Below are positions 37,647 through 45,252 of a stretch of DNA of 64,000 nt, piece by piece (position 1 is the stretch's first letter; the number at the start of each line of letters is the position of its first letter). A model generated the notes under the pieces. That model did not search any database. It was not told the origin of the DNA and worked only from the letters and a program-made list of their open reading frames with translations. The DNA is taken from assembly GCF_963677305.1 (NCBI RefSeq), contig NZ_OY781925.1, positions 2,209,501-2,273,500 of the forward strand, in the 5' to 3' direction. Position numbers and translations under genes: made by a program. Source of the stretch: an uncultured Holophaga sp. Lineage in GTDB: Bacteria; Acidobacteriota; Holophagae; Holophagales; Holophagaceae.

Positions 37647-38696
37647 GTGAACAACATCACCTTGTTGAAGAGGGGCTTCAGGGGGCTGATCGGGCTTGGC
37701 CTGGCCCTCAATCTGGCCGCGGAGGAGGTGAAAACCCTCCGCATCGGGGGGTGGCTTCCCTACTGGAGGATGCCCCAGGCCATGGAAAGGGTCCGGTCCT
37801 CCGGGGGGGAGGTTCGGGACGCCTTCCTATTCGTGCTGCAGATGGACGCCTCGGGTCACCCCATCCCGTCGGATCCGGCGCGGGAGGCGGAGTGGATCGG
37901 TCACGCCGGGGAACTCCGCCACTTGAAGGCCCGAGTCTGGCTCACGATGGTCAACGATGTCGCCGTTCCTGGCCGGAGGCCTCTCCTCAAGGATCCCCTC
38001 CGCTGCCACGAGATCCTGCGGAGCCCTTCCAGGCGCAGGGAGCACATCCAGGCCCTGCTCAGCCAGTGTGCACGGTATGGGGCCGATGGCCTGGACATCG
38101 ACTATGAAAACGTCCTGGCGGAAGACCGGGAAGGATTCTCCTCCTTCATCCACGATCTGGCACAGGCCCTCCACGCCAAAGGACTTCTCCTGTCCGTGAC
38201 GGTCCAGCCCAAGACCAGGGAGACGCGTTCCATCGGCACCGGTGCCCAGGACTGGAAAGCCCTTGGCCGTTCCGCTGACCGCATCCAGATCATGCTCTAC
38301 AACCTTCACAACCTCAGGACCGGCCCCGGGCCGGTGGCCACCCTCAGCTGGATGGAACAGGTGCTCGGATTCGCCCTGACGCAGTGCGAGCGGGAGAAGA
38401 TCGTACCTGCCCTGAAGGTCGGCGGTTTCGCCTGGGGACCCCATGGGAGAGAGATCACCTTTCAGGATCTCCACCCTTCCAGCGTCTCCCCCTTGGAACC
38501 CCAGAAGCGGGACCCCGACGGCATGACTCTCGTCATGACGCTGTCCCTTGGGAAAGCAGAGCACAGGGCCTATTTTGAGGATGCAACCAGCTTGAAATTC
38601 AAGATGGATCAACTGTACCGACAGGGCTTCTATCATTTCACGTTCTGGAGCATCGGCTCTGAGGACCCCTCCCTCTGGACGTTATTGAATAATTAA
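37647..38696 (+). CDS. Secreted GH18-family glycoside hydrolase
   Basis: 349 residues. Signal peptide (about 1-24, GLIGLGLALNLAAEE), then a TIM barrel with the GH18 signature DGLDIDYE at 147-154 (catalytic E154), LSVTVQPKTRE, ADRIQIMLYNLHN and a C-terminal FYHFTFWSIGSEDPSLW strand. GH18 enzymes cut beta-1,4 GlcNAc linkages, so the polymer of this cluster probably contains N-acetylglucosamine-type units. Roles could be trimming during export, length control or dispersal. The start is GTG at 37647 with AGGAAGGGG before it; the upstream frame overlaps the barrel gene and is not used. Confidence 0.85.
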   Translation: MNNITLLKRGFRGLIGLGLALNLAAEEVKTLRIGGWLPYWRMPQAMERVRSSGGEVRDAFLFVLQMDASGHPIPSDPAREAEWIGHAGELRHLKARVWLTMVNDVAVPGRRPLLKDPLRCHEILRSPSRRREHIQALLSQCARYGADGLDIDYENVLAEDREGFSSFIHDLAQALHAKGLLLSVTVQPKTRETRSIGTGAQDWKALGRSADRIQIMLYNLHNLRTGPGPVATLSWMEQVLGFALTQCEREKIVPALKVGGFAWGPHGREITFQDLHPSSVSPLEPQKRDPDGMTLVMTLSLGKAEHRAYFEDATSLKFKMDQLYRQGFYHFTFWSIGSEDPSLWTLLNN

Positions 38697-38747
38697 AACA
38701 TCATCAATCGCGTCACCATGGCGATAAGTCTCCCGAGAGGTGTCCTG

Positions 38748-40436
38748 ATGGGGATGAGTCGAAGGTTTTCTAGACAGCACACGGGCCTTCCCCTCTGGTG
38801 GGCCTCCCTCCTGATGCTCGCCTGCAGCGGAGGGGGGCAGTCGTCCTCCCAGTCCAGCGGAACGCTGCTGGCAACGGTCAACGGCCTGCCCTCGGGCACG
38901 GAAGGCGCTTTGACACTCCGAGATGCCGATGGCTCGGCTCTCCAGACCCTGAGCAGCTCAGTCTCAGTGAGTCTGGCTCCAGGCACTTACACGCTCGAGG
39001 CCACCCGGATATCCACGGGAGTGATCAACGGTGTGACCACCGGACACGACTACGACCCTCGGCCCCTCGCCCAGACCTTCCAGATCACGGGAGGTGGAAC
39101 CACCTCGGCCAGCGTGGACTATGCCATCGCCGCAGCCCTCAGCAGCGGCCGCGTGGCCAGCACCGGCATCAGCGACATCTGGAGCTACATCGCCTACCCC
39201 TTGGATGGAACTACCTATGCTTGGAGTATTTCAAGCGGGACAGTCCAGAGCTCTTCCCTGAACTCATATGGCCTCAAGTGGACCGCCCCTTCGAGCACAG
39301 GCAGTGCGACCCTGACCTGTGTCACCGAGGATCCCTACGGGATCTCCACCACCTTCTCCCAGGCCGTCCAGATCGTCACGCCCCTTGGAGATCCTCCATC
39401 TGCCTTCTATGGCCCAGGGGTGAGTGCCGATGCCCTCGCCAATCTCGTTGTGGGTGGGAGCAGCAGCCAGAAGGTGGACATCCTCTTCAAGGCCGCCTAT
39501 TCCGGGGTGGTGGGCTCCCTAAGGAAGACCATCAAGTGGAATTCTTCCACGCGGACAGGTTACAGCGGAGGGACAGGTGGAAGCCTCCACTTTGAGTTCT
39601 TCGCCGATGACGCCACGGACAGCCACCTTCCCACGGGGAACCGGATCGGCTACGGCGATCTCTCCCTCCCCATGGCCGCCGGGGACCTCTGCCCTGCTGT
39701 CAGTCTTGCATGGCATCCGGTACTGGTGGCGGGCAGCCGCTACCACCTGGTGATCTCCAACTCCGATTCGGATCCCGGGACCAACTATCTCTCAACCAAT
39801 GACCTGGCCACCCTGGCGGATCTCTTCCCCGCCCAGCCGACGGTGGCGGATGCAGATTGGGCGGTCTCCTACATGAAGGATGGCGGGGCCTGGACGCGAA
39901 AACGGGGGCTCCTGCCCAGCCTTGAGCTGAACTACACAAGCGGCGCCAGCCAGGGGACGGGTTACATCGGAGCCTGGTCCTTCGCGCCGGGCACCATCTC
40001 CGGAGGCCAATCCGTACGGGAAGTGTTCACGGTCACCGGCTCCAGCCGCTCGGCCCAGGGGGTGATGATCCGGCTCTGCCGGGTCTCAGGCAGTTCCCCC
40101 CTGGTGGTCACCCTGGAGGATGCCTCGGGCACGGCTTTGGAGACGGTGAGTATCGCTGCCAGCAGCGTGCTTCCAGCCCACCATTGGGTCGCAGTCCCCT
40201 TCTCCACCTCCCACACCCTGGCGCTGGGGAGCACATACCACTTGGTCTTTGCAAGCGATTCCAGCACGGTCTATAAGGTATTTCCCCTTCAGGACGGCAG
40301 CAGCTCTGAGGGTTTCACCGCGACCTTCACCGATGGCTATGCCGACTGCAACGCCGGCAGTGGCTGGCTGGGTGGCTGGCAGCCCTACACAGGTACCGTG
40401 CAGACCGACGGCGACCTCCAGTTCTATTTCTACTGA
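38748..40436 (+). CDS. Large secreted lipoprotein, function unknown
   Basis: 562 residues. Lipobox LLMLAC with C26 as lipidation site, then a Ser/Gly-rich segment. The rest is beta-rich: an Ig-like segment (GTYTLEATR ... YDPRPLAQTFQITGG), and two related jellyroll-like modules (around SQKVDILFKAAYSGVVGSL and QSVREVFTVTGSSRSAQGV), each with a RYHLVISN/TYHLVFAS strand. This suggests a surface carbohydrate- or matrix-binding protein. The ATG at 38748 is chosen for its GAGAGGT site; an ATG at 38718 is in frame. Last gene of the cluster, 51 bases after the GH18 gene, ending 11 bases from convergent ilvA. Confidence 0.65.
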   Translation: MGMSRRFSRQHTGLPLWWASLLMLACSGGGQSSSQSSGTLLATVNGLPSGTEGALTLRDADGSALQTLSSSVSVSLAPGTYTLEATRISTGVINGVTTGHDYDPRPLAQTFQITGGGTTSASVDYAIAAALSSGRVASTGISDIWSYIAYPLDGTTYAWSISSGTVQSSSLNSYGLKWTAPSSTGSATLTCVTEDPYGISTTFSQAVQIVTPLGDPPSAFYGPGVSADALANLVVGGSSSQKVDILFKAAYSGVVGSLRKTIKWNSSTRTGYSGGTGGSLHFEFFADDATDSHLPTGNRIGYGDLSLPMAAGDLCPAVSLAWHPVLVAGSRYHLVISNSDSDPGTNYLSTNDLATLADLFPAQPTVADADWAVSYMKDGGAWTRKRGLLPSLELNYTSGASQGTGYIGAWSFAPGTISGGQSVREVFTVTGSSRSAQGVMIRLCRVSGSSPLVVTLEDASGTALETVSIAASSVLPAHHWVAVPFSTSHTLALGSTYHLVFASDSSTVYKVFPLQDGSSSEGFTATFTDGYADCNAGSGWLGGWQPYTGTVQTDGDLQFYFY

Positions 40437-40447
40437 TTCCCGGCCAT

Positions 40448-41983
40448 TCAGTCGCAGACCGTGCAGTCCGGATCCCCCAGAAAGAGCTGATAGGCGGGGT
40501 TCTCGGTTTCATCCGTCCAGACATACCCCACCTCCTCCACAAAGCGGCGAAAGGCGGGACGCTCGTCCGAGGGCACCTGCACCCCAAGAAGGATCTGCCC
40601 ATAAGTGGCACCATCGTTCCGGTAGTGGAAGAGGCTGATGTTCCAGGTATCCGCCATGTGGCCGAGGAACTCCAGGAGGGCCCCCATGCGCTCGGGAAAC
40701 TCGAAGCGGTAGACCACTTCATTGATGTCCTGGCGGACACTGCCCCCCACCATGTGCCGGATGTGGAGCTTGGCCAGCTCGTTGCCTGTCAGGTCCTTCA
40801 CTTGGTAGCCCTTGCCCCGGAGCAGGGCCAGAGTGCTCTCCCGTTCATCCCGGTCCTTGACGGCCAGGCCGATGAAGACCAGGGCTTGGTTGGCATCCGA
40901 GTAGCGGTAGTTGAACTCGGTGATGGGACGGGGACCCAGGACCTTGCAGAAGGCCTTGAGGGCACCGGGCTGCTCTTTCAGACGCAGGGCGAAGATGCAC
41001 TCCCGATCCTCACCAAGCTCGGCCCGCTCTGCGATGTTGCGCAGACGGTTGAAGTTGATGTTGGCCCCGCTGATGATGCCCACCAGGTTCTGCTTCTTCG
41101 CCCCTGTGGCCTCGACGTATTTCTTGATTCCAGCCACTGAGAGGGCGCCGGAGGGCTCGGCGATGGAACGGGTTTCGTCGAAGATGTCCTTGATGGCAGC
41201 GCTCATCTCGTCGGTGTTGACCCGTATGACCTCGTCCACGCACTTGCGGGCGATGCGGAAGGTCTCCTCTCCCATGAGCTTCACGGCCACGCCATCGGCG
41301 AAGATGTCCACCTTGTCGAGGGTCACCCGCTTTCCGGCCTCCAGGGAGTGGAAGAGCACGGCCGAGCCCTCGGGCTCTACACCGATGACCTTGGTCTCGG
41401 GACGCAGGTACTTTACATAGGCCGCCACCCCCGCGATGAGCCCGCCCCCGCCCACGGGGATGAAGATCGCGTCGATGGGCCCCGGGTGCTGGCGGAGGAT
41501 CTCCATGCCGATGGTGCCCTGCCCCGCAATGACATCCGGGTCATCGAAGGGATGGACGAAGGGCAGCCCCTGCTCTTCCGAAAGTTGGAGGGCGTGGGCG
41601 CAGGCATCGTCATAGTTGTCTCCGAAGAGCACCGCCTTGGCCTTGCGGCGCCGCACCGCACTGACCTTGATCTGCGGGGTGGTCTTGGGCATGACGATGA
41701 TGGCCGGAATCCCCAGCTTCTGGGCCGCCAGGGCCACCCCCTGGGCATGGTTGCCCGCCGAGGCCGTGACAATGCCGTTCTTCCGTTCCTCCGGGCTCAG
41801 CATGGCGATCTTGTTGTAAGCGCCCCGCAGCTTGAAGGAAAAGACGGGCTGGAGATCCTCCCGCTTGAGGAAGACATGGTTGCCGAGCCGCTCATCGAGG
41901 ACGGGTGCCGGGTCCAGCGGCGTCTCGATGGCCACCTCGTAGACCTTGGCCTCCAGGATCTTCTTGATGTACTTCGTGGGCAT
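40448..41983 (-). CDS. ilvA: Threonine ammonia-lyase, biosynthetic
   Basis: 511 residues. PLP enzyme making 2-oxobutyrate from threonine for isoleucine synthesis. PLP lysine K51 in FSFKLRGAYNK, ASAGNHAQGVALAA, phosphate loop VGGGGLIAG, SGANINFNRLR. The C-terminal ~180 residues carry two ACT-like regulatory domains, as in the isoleucine-inhibited biosynthetic form. The ATG at 41983 has TTGGAG upstream; a TTG four codons earlier is less likely. The C-terminus ends with CTVCD, a small cysteine pair not typical of the family. Confidence 0.95.
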   Translation of the reverse strand: MPTKYIKKILEAKVYEVAIETPLDPAPVLDERLGNHVFLKREDLQPVFSFKLRGAYNKIAMLSPEERKNGIVTASAGNHAQGVALAAQKLGIPAIIVMPKTTPQIKVSAVRRRKAKAVLFGDNYDDACAHALQLSEEQGLPFVHPFDDPDVIAGQGTIGMEILRQHPGPIDAIFIPVGGGGLIAGVAAYVKYLRPETKVIGVEPEGSAVLFHSLEAGKRVTLDKVDIFADGVAVKLMGEETFRIARKCVDEVIRVNTDEMSAAIKDIFDETRSIAEPSGALSVAGIKKYVEATGAKKQNLVGIISGANINFNRLRNIAERAELGEDRECIFALRLKEQPGALKAFCKVLGPRPITEFNYRYSDANQALVFIGLAVKDRDERESTLALLRGKGYQVKDLTGNELAKLHIRHMVGGSVRQDINEVVYRFEFPERMGALLEFLGHMADTWNISLFHYRNDGATYGQILLGVQVPSDERPAFRRFVEEVGYVWTDETENPAYQLFLGDPDCTVCD

Positions 41984-42018
41984 CGGGGACTCCAAAAGAC
42001 AACGGATTCACCACTGGA

Positions 42019-42087
42019 CCCCAAGGCTCCAAGAACGGCGAAGAAGGAAGTCGAAGCTTTTCTTCGCGTCTTGGTGTCTTGGAGGCG
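42019..42087. repeat. Imperfect long inverted repeat between proA and ilvA
   Basis: Two ~32-base arms (from ccccaaggctccaagaacgg and from ttttcttcgcgtcttggtgt) pair with a few mismatches around a short centre. The phrase family (ccaagaacgg-cgaagaa / ttcttcgcgtcttgg) resembles short dispersed intergenic palindromes seen in many bacteria. It lies after proA and before ilvA, both on the minus strand, so it may act as terminator or leader element. Confidence 0.55.
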
Positions 42088-42096
42088 GCTCTTTTC

Positions 42097-43416
42097 CTAC
42101 AGGGGCAGATCGTCGGCGTGGAGAGGCTTGGCACCTTCACCGCAGTAAGGGGCGACCTCATGGCCGTGCCCCTGGAGGACGTACTTGTAGATCAGCAGAC
42201 CTTCAAGCCCCACAGGGCCCCGGGCGTGGATGCGGGCGGTGCTGATGCCGACCTCTGCACCGAAGCCATAGCGGAAGCCGTCGGCGAAGCGGGTCGAGGC
42301 GTTGTGGTAGACCCCGGCGGCGTCCACCTCGCGGATGAAGCGGTCGGCAGAGAGGGCGTCCTCGGTGATGATGCATTCGGTGTGCCCCGAGCTGTGGGCC
42401 CGGATGTGGGCCAGGGCGTCATCGAGGTCCTTCACGATACGGAGGGCCAGGATGGGCGCGCCGTACTCGGTATCCCAGTCGGCATCGGTGGCGGGCTTGA
42501 CCATGGGGGCGATGGCCAGGGTGGCCGCGCAGCCCCTCAGCTCCACCCCTCTGGGGGTGAGATCGGCCACCAGCATGGGGATCATCTCCAGAGCGATGGC
42601 CTCATGGATCAGTACCGTCTCCACGGCGTTGCAGGCCGCGGGGTACTGGAGCTTGGCATCCCGCACCAGCCGCACGGCCATGCTCTTGTCGGCCGACCGG
42701 TCCAGGAACATATGACAGATGCCCTCGGCGTGCCCCAGCACGGGGATGCGGGTGCGGGCCTGGATGGAGCGAACGAGCTGGCTGGAGCCCCGGGGGATCA
42801 CCAGGTCCACCGACTGGCTCTGCTGGAGCAGGATGTCGATGGACGCACGGTTCTCCAGGATCACCAGGGCATTGCGGGAGAGTCCGGCCTCTTCCAGCCC
42901 CTGCTGCATGAGGCTCACCAGGCAGGCCACGGAGTGGGCGCTCTCACGCCCACCCTTGAGCAGAGCCGCATTCCCCGACTTGATGGCCAGCGAGCTGATC
43001 TGGACGGCGGCATCGGGCCGGGACTCGAAGATCACCGCCAGGACCCCCAGGGGGACGGGGCGCCGCTCCAGGACCAGGCCCTCGTCCAGCTGGCGCCGGA
43101 TCTGCACCTTGGCGAGGGGATCCGCCAGGGCCACCACGGACTCCAGACCCCGGATCATCTCCTCCACCTTCACCCGGTCCAGCTTCAGGCGCTGGTAGGC
43201 CGAGTCGCTCAGCTCGCCACTGGCCCGCATGGGCTCAGCTTCCTGGAGATCCAGGGCATTGGCCGCCAGGATCTCCTCCATGCGCTCACTCAGGAGCTCA
43301 GCGGCACGGCGGATGGCTGCACAGCGGGCCTCATGGGGGCTGAAGGCCAGGGTGGTGGCGGCGGCACGGGCTTCCCCGATGCGGGCCAGGACTTCGGTTT
43401 CCAGTTCGCTGTTCAT
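42097..43416 (-). CDS. proA: Glutamate-5-semialdehyde dehydrogenase (gamma-glutamyl phosphate reductase)
   Basis: 439 residues. Second step of proline synthesis, reduces glutamyl-5-phosphate with NADPH. Family motifs: RPVPLGVLAVIFESRPDA, NAALLKGGRES, IPRGSSQLVRSI, catalytic cysteine in QYPAACNAVETVLIH, DWDTEYGAPILALRIV, SGHTECIITED. The ATG at 43416 overlaps the proB stop (TGATG). Last gene of proC-proB-proA. Confidence 0.97.
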   Translation of the reverse strand: MNSELETEVLARIGEARAAATTLAFSPHEARCAAIRRAAELLSERMEEILAANALDLQEAEPMRASGELSDSAYQRLKLDRVKVEEMIRGLESVVALADPLAKVQIRRQLDEGLVLERRPVPLGVLAVIFESRPDAAVQISSLAIKSGNAALLKGGRESAHSVACLVSLMQQGLEEAGLSRNALVILENRASIDILLQQSQSVDLVIPRGSSQLVRSIQARTRIPVLGHAEGICHMFLDRSADKSMAVRLVRDAKLQYPAACNAVETVLIHEAIALEMIPMLVADLTPRGVELRGCAATLAIAPMVKPATDADWDTEYGAPILALRIVKDLDDALAHIRAHSSGHTECIITEDALSADRFIREVDAAGVYHNASTRFADGFRYGFGAEVGISTARIHARGPVGLEGLLIYKYVLQGHGHEVAPYCGEGAKPLHADDLPL

Positions 43417-44261
43417 CACTCGCCATCCTTCCCGGGCCGGGTTCCGGGGACAAAATAGGTACCAACCTGCCGACCCTGAGCCACATCCCTCACCGCGCCC
43501 GGGTTTTCCCCGGAGGCGATGACCACGGCCACGCCGGCTTCCATGCCGAGGCGGGCCGCCTCCAGCTTGGTGCTCATGCCGCCCCTGCCCCGCTCGCTGC
43601 CGCCCTGGGCCAGGGCCCAGATCTCCGGGGTGAGGGCCTTGACCACGGGGATCAAGGGGGCGCCGGGAGTGGTCTTGGGGTTGGCCTCGTGGAGCCCCTC
43701 CACATCCGAGAGGATCAGGAGCAGGTCTGCCTCCAGCTCCGCAGCCACCAGGGCCGAGAGCTTGTCGTTGTCGCCGAAGACCCGGCGACGCTGGGGGGTC
43801 TTCTCCACCCGCTCCAGCTCCAGGGTGGAGACCGTGTCGTTCTCGTTGATGATGGGGATGACCCCCAGTTGCAGCAGCTTGTCCAGGGTGGCCCTGAGGT
43901 TGGTATGGCGCACGGGATCCGCGAAGTCGTCCTCCACCAGGAGCACCTGGGCGCAGGTGGTGTCCATGCGGTGGAAACCCGCCTGGTAGAGCCCCATGAG
44001 CTCCCCCTGGCCGACGGCGGCACAGGCCTGTTTCAGGTCCAGGGTCTTGGGCTTGTTCACTAGGCCGAGACGGAGCGCGCCAAGGGCGATGGCTCCGGAG
44101 CTCACCAGAACGATTTCGCAGCCATCCCGCCGAAGGGCCACCAGGGCTTCCATCAGGGTGAAGAGTCGGCCCAGGGCGGGATAGCCTGCCGAGTCGAGGA
44201 GTACGTTGGTACCGACCTTGACCACCAGCCGGTGGGGATGGATGCGGTGGAAGGCGTTCAT
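43416..44261 (-). CDS. proB: Glutamate 5-kinase, short form
   Basis: 281 residues. First step of proline synthesis; phosphorylates glutamate. Amino-acid-kinase fold: LVVKVGTNVLL, IVLVSSGAIALGALRLG, AVGQGELMGLY, IINENDTVST, FGDNDKLSALVA, GRGGMSTKLEAARL. It lacks the C-terminal PUA domain of the E. coli enzyme, so feedback behaviour may differ. The ATG at 44261 overlaps the proC stop (ATGA); the longer upstream frame is antisense-like to proC and rejected. Confidence 0.96.
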   Translation of the reverse strand: MNAFHRIHPHRLVVKVGTNVLLDSAGYPALGRLFTLMEALVALRRDGCEIVLVSSGAIALGALRLGLVNKPKTLDLKQACAAVGQGELMGLYQAGFHRMDTTCAQVLLVEDDFADPVRHTNLRATLDKLLQLGVIPIINENDTVSTLELERVEKTPQRRRVFGDNDKLSALVAAELEADLLLILSDVEGLHEANPKTTPGAPLIPVVKALTPEIWALAQGGSERGRGGMSTKLEAARLGMEAGVAVVIASGENPGAVRDVAQGRQVGTYFVPGTRPGKDGE

Positions 44262-45076
44262 TTCCCCAGTCCTCCGGCCACGTGGGCGGCCCGCTCGATG
44301 CCCCGGGCGATGACGGAGCGCAAGCGACCGTCCTCCAGCACCAGCAGGCCGGCGATGGTGCAGCCTGCGGGGGTGGTCACCTCGTCCTTGAGGGCAGCGG
44401 GGTGCTTGCCACTTTGGAGGGCCATGGTGGCACTGCCCAGGGTCATCTGGGCCGCCAGCTCCTGGGCGACCTGGCGGGGCAGACCGCACTGGACGCCTCC
44501 CTCCGCCAGAGCCTCCAGGATCACAAAGACAAAGGCCGGGCCGCTGGCGGCCAGGGCCGTCACCGCATCCAGGTGCTTCTCCTCCAGACTCATCACCCGG
44601 CCCAGGGGCTCGAAGAGGGTGCGGGCCTGCTCCAGGTGGACCTCGGTGGCAGACTTGCCGGGGGAGAGGACCACCATGCCCTGGCGTACGGCACAGGGAG
44701 TGTTGGGCATGGCCCGGACCACGGGAGCGCCTGCAGGCACATGGGACTCCAGGAAGGCCAGGGTCACGCCAGCGGCAATGGAGACCACCATGGGGTGGTG
44801 ATCCAGGGCACCAGCCTCCCGGAGCTGGGTGAGCACGGGCCCCATCTCCTTGGGCTTGACGCAGAGAAGGACCACTTGGGAGACCTTGGCGGCCTCAACG
44901 GCGCTGACGGCCATGGTGACCCCAAGGGTCTGCGCCCGGGGAGCGACCGCCTTCAGGTTGGGATCGGCGGGGTGCAGCTGGGACGGAGGGAAGCCCCCGG
45001 CCTCCACAAGCCCGGCACTGATGGCCTGGCCCATGGTCCCGAAACCGATCACGGCAACATCCGGAAAAGCGGTCAT
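44258..45076 (-). CDS. proC: Pyrroline-5-carboxylate reductase
   Basis: 272 residues. Last step of proline synthesis. NAD(P)-binding VIGFGTMGQAISAGLV at the N-terminus, VLLCVKPKEM, VRAMPNTPCAVRQGM, and the C-terminal GSATMALQSGKHPAALKDEVTTPAG (in part) dimer helix region. AGGAGC precedes the ATG. First gene of a compact proCBA operon with overlapping start/stop codons throughout, so the whole pathway from glutamate is coordinated. Confidence 0.97.
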   Translation of the reverse strand: MTAFPDVAVIGFGTMGQAISAGLVEAGGFPPSQLHPADPNLKAVAPRAQTLGVTMAVSAVEAAKVSQVVLLCVKPKEMGPVLTQLREAGALDHHPMVVSIAAGVTLAFLESHVPAGAPVVRAMPNTPCAVRQGMVVLSPGKSATEVHLEQARTLFEPLGRVMSLEEKHLDAVTALAASGPAFVFVILEALAEGGVQCGLPRQVAQELAAQMTLGSATMALQSGKHPAALKDEVTTPAGCTIAGLLVLEDGRLRSVIARGIERAAHVAGGLGK

Positions 45077-45096
45077 GGAAGCTCCTGATATGAGAA

Positions 45097-45116
45097 CACC
45101 CCGACCTGGCGGGGTG
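45097..45116 (-). promoter_or_regulatory. Hairpin in the proC leader
   Basis: 7-bp perfect stem (caccccg / cggggtg) with a 6-base loop, ending about 20 bases before the proC start codon and next to its ribosome site. It could influence translation or stabilise the transcript. No T-run follows. Confidence 0.35.
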
Positions 45117-45194
45117 CGGATAGCGTGGATCTCAAGCGGGAACCTAGCGTACCGCAGTAACCCCGGGGTTGGGGTTGGGCATCGTAATTCGCGG

Positions 45195-45216
45195 GGCTAC
45201 GCTCATGAACGTAGCC
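45195..45216. promoter_or_regulatory. 22-bp palindrome upstream of acnA
   Basis: ggctacg-ctcatgaa-cgtagcc: 7-bp perfect arms around a centre that is itself nearly palindromic (tcatga), so only one symmetric pair of the 22 bases is mismatched. It lies 37 bases before the acnA start. The shape suits an operator for a dimeric regulator. Confidence 0.5.
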
Positions 45217-45252
45217 TATCATTGGCCATGAATCCCTGTCCAGGAGTGCGCT

